Part shown: piece after piece, positions 31,148 to 39,170 of the stretch
Layout of the letters: each line of letters begins with the position of its first letter
How positions within the stretch are numbered: the first letter of the stretch is position 1
NCBI GenBank assembly: GCA_945906815.1
Contig: CAMDRT010000002.1
Coordinates: 158,776-222,775 of the forward strand
Direction: 5' to 3'
DNA from: Bordetella parapertussis
GTDB lineage: Bacteria > Pseudomonadota > Gammaproteobacteria > Burkholderiales > SG8-41
DNA: 64,000 nucleotides
The notes under the pieces: model-generated
Databases searched by the model: none
What the model saw: the letters and a program-made list of their open reading frames with translations, nothing else
Told to the model about the DNA's origin: nothing
Translations under genes and position numbers: made by a program

Positions 31148-32260
31148 ATGAACATGCATAACACCCCTGGCGCAAGCCATCCGCGCGCGGTCGATCCCGC
31201 GATTATTTTCACCGGCTGCGGGCCCATTGCCACGCAGGAGCCGCGGCTTGCCGCGGCGGTGCAGTCGGGCTCGGCGTCGGCGCAACCCACGGTCAAGCGC
31301 CGCGAAGTCGTGGTCAAAGGCCGCCGCGTGAAAACCATCGACGTGCACGCGCACTGTCTCATCCCTGGCGCGTCGAAGCTACTCGGCGAGGACGCCTACC
31401 AGCACCATACCGGCGGCATCGTGATGGAGGATGTGACGACGCGGCTGCGCGACATGGACGTGCAGGGCATCGACATGCAAGCGCTCAGCATCAATCCGTT
31501 CTGGTATGGGGCCGATCGCGATACCGCCACGCAAGTCGTACGTCTCAATAACGAAGGGCTGGTCGAGATCTGCGCGCGCCATCCCGATCGCTTTGTCGCG
31601 TTGGCTTCGGTTGCCTTGCAGTTTCCCGATCTTGCGGCGCAGCAGCTCGAGCACGCAGTGAAAACGCTCGGTTTGCGCGGCGTCGCGGTCGGTGCGAGTG
31701 TCGGCAACGACGAGTTCGCCGATCCGAAATTTCACCCGTTCTGGCGCAAGTGCGAGGAACTCGACATCCTCGTCTTCCTGCATCCGCAGGGCACGCCCGA
31801 CCTGGCGCGGCGCCTGAAAGGCAATGGCGTGCTCGACAACGTGATCGGCAATCCGCTCGACACCACCATCGCGCTTTCGCATTTGATCTTTGAGGGGACG
31901 CTCGACCTGTTCCCGGGGCTGAAGATTTGCGCCGCGCACGGCGGCGGTTACATCGGATCCTACATGGACCGCTCCGATCACGGCTGCCTCACCTTCCCGC
32001 ACCGCTGCAACCGCACGCTCAAGAAGCGGCCGACGGAGTACCTGAAGCAGCTCTACTACGACGCGCTCATTTTCACGCCCGAAGCGTTACGGCATCTCGC
32101 CGCCAACGTGGGGGCCAGCCAGATCATGCTCGGCACCGATTACCCCTACCCGTGGGAGGACAAGGCAGTGGATCACATCCTCGGCACGCCCAGCCTCTCC
32201 GACGACGAGCGCATCGCGATGCTGGGTGAAACCGCAGCGAAGCTGTTGCGGATCAAATAG
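31148..32260 (+). CDS. Amidohydrolase-2 family metal-dependent hydrolase/decarboxylase
   Basis: 370 aa; ATG 31148 with AAGGAG ribosome-binding site. Metal ligands are in IDVHAHC (D65, H67, H69), a mid-barrel HPQGTP, AAHGGG, and the late Asp in GTDYPYPWE. This is the ACMSD-like branch, which holds 2-amino-3-carboxymuconate-semialdehyde, gamma-resorcylate and 5-carboxyvanillate decarboxylases. The first 60 residues (with CGPIATQEPRL) are an unusual extension without a clear signal peptide. A role in aromatic-acid breakdown fits the window's other catabolic genes but is inferred. Confidence 0.85.
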   Translation: MNMHNTPGASHPRAVDPAIIFTGCGPIATQEPRLAAAVQSGSASAQPTVKRREVVVKGRRVKTIDVHAHCLIPGASKLLGEDAYQHHTGGIVMEDVTTRLRDMDVQGIDMQALSINPFWYGADRDTATQVVRLNNEGLVEICARHPDRFVALASVALQFPDLAAQQLEHAVKTLGLRGVAVGASVGNDEFADPKFHPFWRKCEELDILVFLHPQGTPDLARRLKGNGVLDNVIGNPLDTTIALSHLIFEGTLDLFPGLKICAAHGGGYIGSYMDRSDHGCLTFPHRCNRTLKKRPTEYLKQLYYDALIFTPEALRHLAANVGASQIMLGTDYPYPWEDKAVDHILGTPSLSDDERIAMLGETAAKLLRIK

Positions 32261-32285
32261 CGCAATCGCCCGTGCGAATCACCCT

Positions 32286-32309
32286 GGCAGCCCCGCGGCC
32301 GGGGCTGCC
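32286..32309 (+). terminator. GC-rich perfect hairpin after amidohydrolase gene
   Basis: GGCAGCCCCG (32286-32295) pairs perfectly with CGGGGCTGCC (32300-32309) around a four-base loop. It lies 26 bases after the amidohydrolase stop and before the RHH/ParE module. No U-run follows, so intrinsic termination would be weak by the classic rule; it may instead protect the mRNA 3' end. Confidence 0.45.
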
Positions 32310-32373
32310 ACTTGACCCTCACCGCATCCTGCCTTAGCATGGCTGTATCTCATTTGTAGTACAGGAACGGGCC

Positions 32374-32652
32374 ATGGCTGTGTCATTAAGACTTCCGGAA
32401 AAGACAAAGCTGCGCGTTGAAAAGCTGGCGCGTAAAAGAGACACTACCGCGCATGCTTTCATGGTTGCTGCCATTGAAGAGCGTTTACTTGCGGAAGAAA
32501 CGCGTGCTGCGTTTCTTGCCGAGGCAGAGCGGCGCGCCGCCGCGTTCAGAAAAACCGGTAAAGGCATCCCCGCTGAGGAAGTGTTCGAGTACCTGCGCAA
32601 GCGTGTGCAGGGCAAGCCGGCGGCAAGGCCGAAGGCGCGCAAACTCGCATGA
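32374..32652 (+). CDS. Ribbon-helix-helix antitoxin
   Basis: 92 aa. VSLRLPEKTKLRVEKLAR at residues 3-20 is the beta-strand plus first helix of a ribbon-helix-helix DNA-binding domain; a long charged helix follows that should wrap the toxin. ATG 32374 is preceded by AGGAAC. The stop overlaps the start of the ParE-like toxin (ATGA, 32649-32652), the normal antitoxin-toxin order. The N-terminal domain probably represses the pair's own promoter. Confidence 0.85.
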   Translation: MAVSLRLPEKTKLRVEKLARKRDTTAHAFMVAAIEERLLAEETRAAFLAEAERRAAAFRKTGKGIPAEEVFEYLRKRVQGKPAARPKARKLA

Positions 32653-32945
32653 TCATTTTTTCAGACGACGCCCAGGCTGACCTTGAAAGAATATTCGAAT
32701 TCAACGCGGAGCGCGGACCCGCCACCGCACTGGATCACATTGACACTATCCGGTCGGCAGTGTTGATTTTGAACGATCATCCGGGGATAGGCCGCCGGGC
32801 ATCTTCCGATTCAACATTGCGCGAACTGGTGATTTCCCAAGGCGCTACAGGCTATGTTGCGATCTACGAATACTTCCCACTGGACAATAACGTTGTGATC
32901 CACGCGATACGCCACCAGCGAGAAACGGGCTACCTGCCGGATTAA
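32649..32945 (+). CDS. ParE/RelE-superfamily toxin
   Basis: 98 aa. The fold start MIIFSDDAQADLERIFEF, the central HPGIGRRA and the end VVIHAIRHQRETGY are typical of ParE toxins, which inhibit DNA gyrase; RelE-like mRNA cleavage is less likely given the HPGIGR block. Coupled to the RHH antitoxin by a 4-base overlap. The reading frame is intact with no sign of decay. Confidence 0.87.
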   Translation: MIIFSDDAQADLERIFEFNAERGPATALDHIDTIRSAVLILNDHPGIGRRASSDSTLRELVISQGATGYVAIYEYFPLDNNVVIHAIRHQRETGYLPD

Positions 32946-33019
32946 GGCTGCTGGCTACTCTAAGTAACCAATTGTTTGTATTGTATTTTTATGCTTGGTT
33001 TGATGGGAATTCAAGCTTA

Positions 33020-33053
33020 TTGCTTAATTACCTTTAGTGTGTATTATACACAC
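33020..33053 (+). promoter_or_regulatory. Candidate promoter and palindromic operator of hicAB
   Basis: TTGCTT (33020-33025) and TATTAT (33042-33047) have 16 bases between them. The -10 lies inside a perfect 17-base palindrome, GTGTGTATTATACACAC (33037-33053), that ends one base before the hicA ATG. HicB-type antitoxins bind such palindromes to repress their own promoter. With this -10 the transcript would begin almost at the ATG, and no ribosome-binding site is visible, suggesting a leaderless mRNA. Confidence 0.7.
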
Positions 33054-33054
33054 C

Positions 33055-33237
33055 ATGAAAAGCGCTGGCCTCATCAAACAACTTGAACAAGCGGGCTGGG
33101 CACTTCGGGGTGTGAAGGGCTCGCATCATATCTATGTCCACCCGGAACGCGGTGGCCATATCAGCGTTCCACATCCCAAGAAGGACCTTGGTATGGGGCT
33201 GGTGCATAAGTTGCTGAAACAAGCTGGGCTGAAATGA
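33055..33237 (+). CDS. hicA: HicA-type mRNA interferase toxin
   Basis: 60 aa, typical HicA length. KSAGLIKQLEQAGWALRGVK followed by GSHHIYVHP matches the small dsRBD-like HicA fold; the His in GSHH is the expected catalytic residue. ATG at 33055 is chosen over a GTG at 33037 because the latter lies in the palindromic operator and adds six residues outside the family. The hicB gene starts 10 bases later. Confidence 0.9.
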   Translation: MKSAGLIKQLEQAGWALRGVKGSHHIYVHPERGGHISVPHPKKDLGMGLVHKLLKQAGLK

Positions 33238-33247
33238 AAGGACGACA

Positions 33248-33637
33248 ATGAAGTATCCAATTGCTATTGAGTTGGGTGATGCAACGCACGCCTTCGGCGT
33301 AGTCGTTCCCGATCTGCCGGGTTGTTTCTCGGCGGGAGATACACTGGATGAGGCTATCGACAATGCCAAGGAGTCGATTGAGCTTTGGCTGGAGACGGTG
33401 ATTGACGATAATGGCGCAGTGCCGGAACCGGGATCCATCCGCCAACACCAAGCCAATGCGGAGTTCTCCGGCTGGGTGTGGGCTGTCGTGTCGATTGACC
33501 TGGCCGCTTTGTCAGACAAGGCGGAACGGGTCAATATCACGCTTCCGGCGCGCGTTTTACGACGCATAGATGCTGCCGCAAAAGATGCCGGAGAGTCACG
33601 CTCGGGGTATATCGCGCGGCGCGCGATGACGGGCTGA
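33248..33637 (+). CDS. hicB: HicB-type antitoxin with RHH domain
   Basis: 129 aa. The N-terminal HicB fold (YPIAIELGDATHAFGVVVPD, then LPGCFSAGDTLDEA) neutralises HicA; the C-terminal ribbon-helix-helix part VNITLPARVLRRIDAAAKDA binds DNA and is the likely reader of the palindrome at 33037-33053. ATG 33248 has AAAGGA upstream. The gene converges on the CoA-transferase gene with 15 bases between. Confidence 0.9.
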   Translation: MKYPIAIELGDATHAFGVVVPDLPGCFSAGDTLDEAIDNAKESIELWLETVIDDNGAVPEPGSIRQHQANAEFSGWVWAVVSIDLAALSDKAERVNITLPARVLRRIDAAAKDAGESRSGYIARRAMTG

Positions 33638-33652
33638 GACGCCTGTTTCCGA

Positions 33653-34876
33653 TTACACAATCCCCCCGCTACGCAGCGCCGCAATCTGCGTCTCACTCTT
33701 CTTCAGCACCTCGCGCAGAATTTCATCGGTATGCTGCCCCACCACAGGCGGCGGGATTTCGTGCTTGAGCGGAGTTTCGGAAAAACGCATGGGGCTCGCC
33801 ACCAGCGTTACTTTGCCGGCCACGGCGTGCGGCAGTTCGATTTGCAGGCCGCGCGCAATCACCTGCGGCTCTTTAAATACTTCGGCGATGGTGTTGATGG
33901 GGCCGTTAGCGACACCGGCGTCATCCAATAACTTGACCCACGCCTGGGTGGAACGCTTTGCAAAAATCTCGTTCAATACGCGCGTCACTTCGACGCGGTT
34001 CTTCACGCGCTCAGCGTTGGTGGCGAAGTGCGGGTCTGTGCGCAGATGCGCGCAGCCTGCCGCGTCGCAGAATTTGTTGAACAGGTTGTCGTTGCCGCAG
34101 GCGAGTATCACCGCGCCATCCGCAGTTTTGAAGGTTTGATAGGGCACGATGTTCGGATGCGCATTGCCTATGCGCGACGGTGATACGCCGGTGGCGAAAT
34201 AATTCATCGCCTGATTGGCGAGAAAGGCGACGCAGGTGTCGAGCAGCGCCACGTCGATCCACTGTCCTTTGCCGCTGACCGCGCGATGGGTCAGCGCGGC
34301 GCAAATCGCGATAGTGGCGTACATGCCCGTGGTCATGTCGATGATGGGGATGCCCACGCGCTGCGGTCCGGCGCCGGGCAGGCCGTCGGCTTCGCCGGTG
34401 ATGCTCATCAATCCGCCCATGCCCTGTGCCATAAAGTCGTAACCGGGACGTTCTTTGTAGGGGCCGGTCTGGCCAAAACCGGTGACTGAGCAATAGATCA
34501 GCCCCGGATTAAGTTTTTTCAGGTCTTCATACCCCAGCCCGTAGCGCGCGAGATCGCCGAACTTGTAATTTTCAACCAGCACATCGCATTGTGTTGCCAG
34601 TTCGCGCACCAGTTGCTGGCCTTCGCTCTTGCTGAGATCGACGGTGATCGATTTTTTGCCGCGATTGGCGGCACAAAAATACGCGGATTCTTGGGTCTCC
34701 TGACCCTGCTCATCCTTCAGAAACGGCGGCGCATAAGCGCGTGAATCGTCGCCCTTGCCGGGACGCTCAACCTTGATCACTTCCGCACCAAGGTCGGCGA
34801 GGTTCTGTGCGGTCCACGGCCCGGCCAGCACACGCGAGAGGTCGAGTACTTTGATATGCGATAACGGTCCTGACAT
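33653..34876 (-). CDS. CaiB/BaiF family (class III) CoA transferase
   Basis: 407 aa from ATG 34876, placed six bases after AGGA; an ATG two codons upstream (34882) is the alternative. Hallmarks are KVLDLSRVLAGPW near the N terminus, the GDDSRAYAPP loop, FCAANRGKKSITVDLS, and GYDFMAQGMGGLMSITG with the catalytic-region Asp (YDF). Family members move CoA between acids, for example succinyl- or formyl-CoA to a second carboxylate. An enoyl-CoA hydratase gene lies 43 bases upstream on the same strand, so the pair may activate and then hydrate a carboxylic acid. Confidence 0.9.
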   Translation of the reverse strand: MSGPLSHIKVLDLSRVLAGPWTAQNLADLGAEVIKVERPGKGDDSRAYAPPFLKDEQGQETQESAYFCAANRGKKSITVDLSKSEGQQLVRELATQCDVLVENYKFGDLARYGLGYEDLKKLNPGLIYCSVTGFGQTGPYKERPGYDFMAQGMGGLMSITGEADGLPGAGPQRVGIPIIDMTTGMYATIAICAALTHRAVSGKGQWIDVALLDTCVAFLANQAMNYFATGVSPSRIGNAHPNIVPYQTFKTADGAVILACGNDNLFNKFCDAAGCAHLRTDPHFATNAERVKNRVEVTRVLNEIFAKRSTQAWVKLLDDAGVANGPINTIAEVFKEPQVIARGLQIELPHAVAGKVTLVASPMRFSETPLKHEIPPPVVGQHTDEILREVLKKSETQIAALRSGGIV

Positions 34877-34919
34877 AGCCATTCCTATAAAAAATATAAT
34901 AAAAACATATGCTTACAAT

Positions 34920-35705
34920 TTATTCGCCCTTGAAATCCGGCTTGCGTTTTTGCTGGTAAGCGACATAGCCCTCGCGAAAATCTGCGCTATCGAAATAGTC
35001 GAAACTGGTTTCTATTTCTGCCGCGGTCAGCGGCGGCGCAGTGGGCGTAAGCCTGCGCATGAATTGTTTATGCCAACGCGCCACCAGCGGCGCGCCCGCC
35101 ATGATGCGCTCGACGGTGGCGCGCGTTTCTGCGGCGAGCTGGGCATCGGGGGTAACGCGCGTAAGCAAGCCTTTGGCCAACGCTTCGCGCGCATCCCACA
35201 CCCGGCCTTCGAGCAAAATCTCCAGCGCCGCGGCACGCCCCACCACCGGCAGCACCGCGCCAAGTTCGTCGTAGGCAATCGAAAACCCCAGCCGGTTGAT
35301 CGGCACACCAAAACGCCCGGATACCCCGGCGAGTCGCAGATCGCACTGGCATGCGATTTCGAGCCCGCCGCCCACGCACGGGCCATGTATCATCGCCACC
35401 ACCGGATGCCGGCACTCGGCCACCGCTTGCAACGCGCCGTACACGTGCTCGCGATGATAGATAACGCCCTGCTCGCGCGTGTGGCGCACGCTTGCAAATT
35501 CGGCGATATCAGCGCCAGCGGCAAACGCCTGCTCACCCGCGCCACGCAGCACCACACAGCGCACCTCGTCATCTGCCGACAACTCACGCATCACGCGTGC
35601 GAGTTGCTGCCACATGGCAACGCTAAGTGCATTGAGTTTGGGGGGATTATCGATGGTGACGGTGGCCAGCTTTGCGTCACGAACGAGGGTGATTTGACCG
35701 GGCAT
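34920..35705 (-). CDS. Enoyl-CoA hydratase/isomerase family protein (paralogue 1)
   Basis: 261 aa from ATG 35705; the open frame runs to 35828 through a palindromic region, so the shorter form is preferred although its ribosome-binding site is weak. The crotonase oxyanion-hole block is AFAAGADIAEF and the second block is HGPCVGGGLEIACQCDLRLA, where both usual catalytic Glu positions hold other residues or are partly kept (GGGLE). It is strikingly close to the gene at 48975, sharing MRELSADD, CVVLRGAGE, AFAAGADIAEFA, GVPIN and APLVARWHKQF. It is divergent from fic. Confidence 0.88.
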   Translation of the reverse strand: MPGQITLVRDAKLATVTIDNPPKLNALSVAMWQQLARVMRELSADDEVRCVVLRGAGEQAFAAGADIAEFASVRHTREQGVIYHREHVYGALQAVAECRHPVVAMIHGPCVGGGLEIACQCDLRLAGVSGRFGVPINRLGFSIAYDELGAVLPVVGRAAALEILLEGRVWDAREALAKGLLTRVTPDAQLAAETRATVERIMAGAPLVARWHKQFMRRLTPTAPPLTAAEIETSFDYFDSADFREGYVAYQQKRKPDFKGE

Positions 35706-35762
35706 CGGCTGTCGGAAAGTGCTAGCAAGACGGGGGCCGAGATTAGCACAAAGGCTAGTCAT

Positions 35763-35787
35763 GTCGCAAAAAGACAAATTTTGCGAC
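35763..35787. promoter_or_regulatory. Inverted repeat upstream of enoyl-CoA hydratase
   Basis: GTCGCAAAA (35763-35771) and TTTTGCGAC (35779-35787) form perfect 9-base arms around a 7-base spacer. The GTCGC/GCGAC core recurs in the palindrome over the fic promoter 43 bases further on, so the same regulator may bind both. It lies 58 bases upstream of the hydratase start. Confidence 0.6.
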
Positions 35788-35829
35788 ACACCTATTTTCA
35801 TGTCTCTACCGGCAACATGAGCTTGCATT

Positions 35830-35860
35830 CATGTCGCTATAATAGTATTTTAGCGACATG
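35830..35860 (+). promoter_or_regulatory. Palindromic operator over fic promoter and start codon
   Basis: CATGTCGCTA (35830-35839) and TAGCGACATG (35851-35860) are perfect 10-base arms with an 11-base spacer. A consensus -10, TATAAT (35838-35843), overlaps the left arm and spacer, and the right arm ends in the fic ATG (35858-35860). A protein bound here would block the promoter. The predicted RNA start is within about 10 bases of the ATG and no ribosome-binding site is visible, pointing to a leaderless transcript. No good -35 was found. Confidence 0.7.
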
Positions 35861-36973
35861 AGTGTTCTCGTGCAATGGCAACCAGACCGCCCCTACGACA
35901 ACTTGCCAGTGTTGCCGCCTGCCTTAGACATAGAAACAAAATTTGTTTTAAAACAATGTATTACAGCTCGCTCTGCACTTGCTGAACTCAAGCAAGCGGT
36001 GCAACTGATCCCCAATCCCGCGATGCTGATCAATACGCTGCCGCTACTGGAGGCTCGAGCCAGTTCTGAGATCGAAAATATCGTCACCACCGCCGACAGC
36101 CTGTTCCAGCACTTGCAAGCGGACGGCAGCGCCGATGCCGCCACCAAGGAAGCGCTGCGCTATCGAGACGCGCTGTTCGAAGGCGTCAAGTTACTGCAAG
36201 CGCGGCCCTTGAACACGCGCACCGCAGAATCGATCTGCACGCAAATCAAGGGCGCGGAGATGAGCGTGCGCAAGGTACCGGGCGTAACTCTCGCCAACAA
36301 CGCCACCGGCGATGTCATTTATACGCCGCCCGCAGGCGAAGCGCGCCTCCGCGATTTGCTCGCCAACTGGGAACGCTTTCTGCACAACGAAGTAGCTATT
36401 GACCCGTTGATTCGCATGGCGGTGGCGCACTACCAGTTCGAGGCCATCCATCCGTTTACCGACGGCAATGGCCGCACCGGGCGCGTGTTGAACAGCCTTT
36501 TTCTGGTCGAGCAGGGGTTGCTGCCGCTGCCCTTACTCTATCTGAGCCGCTACATCATTGCGCACCAGGCGGAATACTATCGTTTGCTGCTGGCGGTCAC
36601 GCGCGAACAGGCGTGGGAGCCGTGGCTGATCTACGTGCTGCGCGGCGTTGAAGAAACCGCAACGTGGACCACCGCAAAAATCGCAGCGATACGCCAGCTC
36701 GCAGAAGACACCACCGAGCACACGCGCCGGCACCTGCCCAAAATTTACAGCCGCGAACTGGTCGATGTCATTTTCGAGCAACCCTACTGCCGCATATCAC
36801 GTCTGGTCGATGCCAACATCGCCGGGCGGCAAGCCGCGTCACGTTATCTCAAGGCGCTGGCCGGCATCGGCGTGCTGCGCGAACTAGCCTTCGGCAAGGA
36901 AAAGCTATTCGTGCATACCAAGCTGATGGCTTTGCTAACGCACGACGAAAACACGTTTACCCCTTACCGCTAG
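35858..36973 (+). CDS. Fic-domain protein (AMPylase-type) with N-terminal inhibitory helix
   Basis: 371 aa. The catalytic Fic motif HPFTDGNGR is complete at residues 198-206. An inhibitory motif S-x3-E-N (S69 to N74, in ASSEIENI) lies before it, the class II arrangement in which the protein silences itself. The C-terminal third ([20 protein letters not shown], then [10 protein letters not shown]) reads as a winged helix-turn-helix. Fic enzymes transfer AMP from ATP to a protein hydroxyl. The C-terminal DNA-binding part and the palindrome across its own promoter suggest autoregulation. It converges on the MetE-like gene. Confidence 0.9.
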   Translation: MSVLVQWQPDRPYDNLPVLPPALDIETKFVLKQCITARSALAELKQAVQLIPNPAMLINTLPLLEARASSEIENIVTTADSLFQHLQADGSADAATKEALRYRDALFEGVKLLQARPLNTRTAESICTQIKGAEMSVRKVPGVTLANNATGDVIYTPPAGEARLRDLLANWERFLHNEVAIDPLIRMAVAHYQFEAIHPFTDGNGRTGRVLNSLFLVEQGLLPLPLLYLSRYIIAHQAEYYRLLLAVTREQAWEPWLIYVLRGVEETATWTTAKIAAIRQLAEDTTEHTRRHLPKIYSRELVDVIFEQPYCRISRLVDANIAGRQAASRYLKALAGIGVLRELAFGKEKLFVHTKLMALLTHDENTFTPYR

Positions 36974-36985
36974 CGCGCGCGTGCA

Positions 36986-38017
36986 TCAGGTGCCGCCGAT
37001 CTCCCGGCGCATGATTTTCGCGCCTTCGACCATGGCGCGCATTTTACCGATGGCGGTTTCGCGCGGCAGATATTTCATGCCGCAATCGGGCGCGACGATA
37101 ATGTTTTCGGCTTTCACGTACGGTAACGCACGGCGGATACGCGCGGCCACCACCGCGCCGGTTTCCACGTTGGGATCGCCCAGATCAATCACCCCGAGCA
37201 GGATCTTTTTGTTATCGAGTTTGCTCAACACCGCGCAATCGAGATTGGGCTGCGCGGTTTCCAGGGACACCTGCTGGCAGGAACAGTCACGCAACTCGGG
37301 CAGGAAGGAGTATCCCGTCGCCGGTTTATTGTGCACCACGGCAGCGTAACCAAAGCACATGTGCACGATGGTGGTTCCGCTAATGCCATCGAGGGCGCGG
37401 TTGATCGCCTTGATCGCGTGCTGACGCGCTTTTTCCGGCCGCGCCTGCATGTACGGTTCGTCGATTTGCACAATGTCGGCGCCGGCCGCGAACAAGTCGC
37501 GGATTTCCGCGTTGACTGCCTCGGCGTACGCCATTGCCGCGCTTTCATCATCCGGGTAAAAATCGTTCTGCGCCTGTTGCGTCATGGTGAACGGCCCCGG
37601 CACGGTGATCTTGATCGGTTTCGCGGTGTGCGCGCGCAAGAAACGCACGTCTTCAACCTCGACCGGCCGTGTGCGGCGGATCGGGCCGACGATGCGCGGC
37701 ACCGGCGCCGGATGGCCGGTGCGGTCCATCGCCGTGCCGGGATGGTCGAGATCGATGCCGTCCAGCCCGGTGGCGAAGCGGTTGGAATAGCTCTCGCGGC
37801 GGATTTCACCGTCGGTAATAATGTCGAGGCCCGCCTCTTCCTGCGCACGTATCGCCACCAGCGTGGCGTCGCGCTGCGCTTCGTCGAGCAGCGGCTCAGG
37901 AATACGCCACAATTCCTTCGCGCGTACTCGGGGCGGCAGCCGCGCCAACAAGCGCGCGCGATCAATCAGCCACTCCGGTTGCGGGAAACTGCCAACAAGG
38001 GTTACTGGGAATAGCAT
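36986..38017 (-). CDS. MetE-C-like cobalamin-independent methyltransferase
   Basis: 343 aa, corresponding to the catalytic C-terminal half of MetE. VGSFPQPEWL opens the barrel; GPFTMTQQAQ, IQIDEPYMQARPE, VHMCFG and the late APDCGMKYLPRETA carry the residues expected for zinc (His, Cys, Glu, Cys) and the methyl-donor pocket. Stand-alone proteins of this kind are often not true methionine synthases and may demethylate other compounds. The SMP-30-like gene lies 29 bases upstream on the same strand. Confidence 0.85.
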   Translation of the reverse strand: MLFPVTLVGSFPQPEWLIDRARLLARLPPRVRAKELWRIPEPLLDEAQRDATLVAIRAQEEAGLDIITDGEIRRESYSNRFATGLDGIDLDHPGTAMDRTGHPAPVPRIVGPIRRTRPVEVEDVRFLRAHTAKPIKITVPGPFTMTQQAQNDFYPDDESAAMAYAEAVNAEIRDLFAAGADIVQIDEPYMQARPEKARQHAIKAINRALDGISGTTIVHMCFGYAAVVHNKPATGYSFLPELRDCSCQQVSLETAQPNLDCAVLSKLDNKKILLGVIDLGDPNVETGAVVAARIRRALPYVKAENIIVAPDCGMKYLPRETAIGKMRAMVEGAKIMRREIGGT

Positions 38018-38046
38018 GAACGTGTCCCTACGCTGGTAGTACGCAG

Positions 38047-38973
38047 TTACTGATGCGCAAACAACTGCTTGCCCGCCACCGGCAGCTTCGCCATCAGGAT
38101 GTCGCCGGACAGTGACTCGGTAATATAGAGCGTTTTCAGGTCAGGGCCGCCCGCGGCAACGTTCGCCAGATGATGGTGCCTGTGATCGGGCGAATGAATC
38201 AGGTGTGTGGGCAGCATGTTGGCGTCGAAGCGCCAGATGCCGACACCCAACTGGCACACCAGCAAACCGTTCTCGCTATCCATCTCGATGCCGTCAGGCC
38301 CGCCGACACCGCCGGAGAGCTGCACCGCAACGCCGGTCTTGGAGACATTGCCATCAGCCATGATCGGCAGGCGCCAGATTTGCTGCGAGCGCGTGACGCC
38401 CACGTAGCAATGTTTGTCGGTGGTGGAAAGCGTGATGCCGTTGGGGCTGGGCAAGTTGTCGCACAGCCGGTCGAGGCGCCCGCTCATCGAAAAACGGAAC
38501 ACGCGCCCGGTCGGATCCGCGATGCCGGTCTGCCCCTGATCGGTGAAATACAAATCGCCATTGGCGGCAAAATGCAGATCGTTCAAGCCCTTGAAACCTT
38601 CGCTGAACGCGGTGCGCAAAATGGTTTCGAGCTTGCCGCTTTTCGGGTCCAGCATCAGCAGGCCTTCTTTATAGTCGCAAATAAAAATGCGGCCATCTTT
38701 GTGGATCTTCAAACCGTTGGGCCAGCCGTCATACTGCGTGACCAGTTCCCACTCTTTTTTCGGCGTGATGCGAAAAATACGCCCGAACGGAATATCGACA
38801 AACCACAGATTACCTTCGCGATCGAACGACGGCCCTTCGAGAAAGCATTCGACTTCCGCGCCCTGCCGATTGGGGTCAGACCATGTGGTGCGCTGCTTCT
38901 TGCGAAACTTTGCCGGCATCGACATGAACACTTCGGTTTCGATGAGTTCGAGTTTTTTGAAGGGGTTGAACAT
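38047..38973 (-). CDS. SMP-30/gluconolactonase-family protein
   Basis: 308 aa. The six-bladed propeller signature is present: EGPSFDREGNLWFVDIPFGR near the N terminus (metal-binding Glu), then GLNDLHFAANGDLYFTD (Asn and Asp), SPNGITLS and GPDGIEMDSENGL. Family members are lactonases for sugar or other lactones. No signal peptide is seen; the first 20 residues are charged. It precedes the MetE-like gene and is divergent from a Bug gene. Confidence 0.87.
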   Translation of the reverse strand: MFNPFKKLELIETEVFMSMPAKFRKKQRTTWSDPNRQGAEVECFLEGPSFDREGNLWFVDIPFGRIFRITPKKEWELVTQYDGWPNGLKIHKDGRIFICDYKEGLLMLDPKSGKLETILRTAFSEGFKGLNDLHFAANGDLYFTDQGQTGIADPTGRVFRFSMSGRLDRLCDNLPSPNGITLSTTDKHCYVGVTRSQQIWRLPIMADGNVSKTGVAVQLSGGVGGPDGIEMDSENGLLVCQLGVGIWRFDANMLPTHLIHSPDHRHHHLANVAAGGPDLKTLYITESLSGDILMAKLPVAGKQLFAHQ

Positions 38974-39170
38974 GACTCGCTTTCGTTAAAAATACCCTGA
39001 ACCAATGTACAGAGTTCGCAACCCCATTATAACTGCAGCGGTAGGCGGGATTTATTCTCACCCCGGCGCTGGCCGCGATACGTGTTGACACAGCAGGGAG
39101 GGGCTATAACAATGCCGTTTCCGATAAGAGACCCGCCTAAGGGTTTACATTCATCAGTGAGGAGATTTAC

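Noticed and set aside
34755..35861. 368-codon plus-strand open frame
   Set aside because: It runs antisense through the CoA transferase start, the hydratase gene and the palindromes, and has no family features.
36986..38017. Full methionine synthase MetE
   Set aside because: Only the C-terminal catalytic half is present at 343 aa and no N-terminal half is adjacent; called MetE-C-like only.
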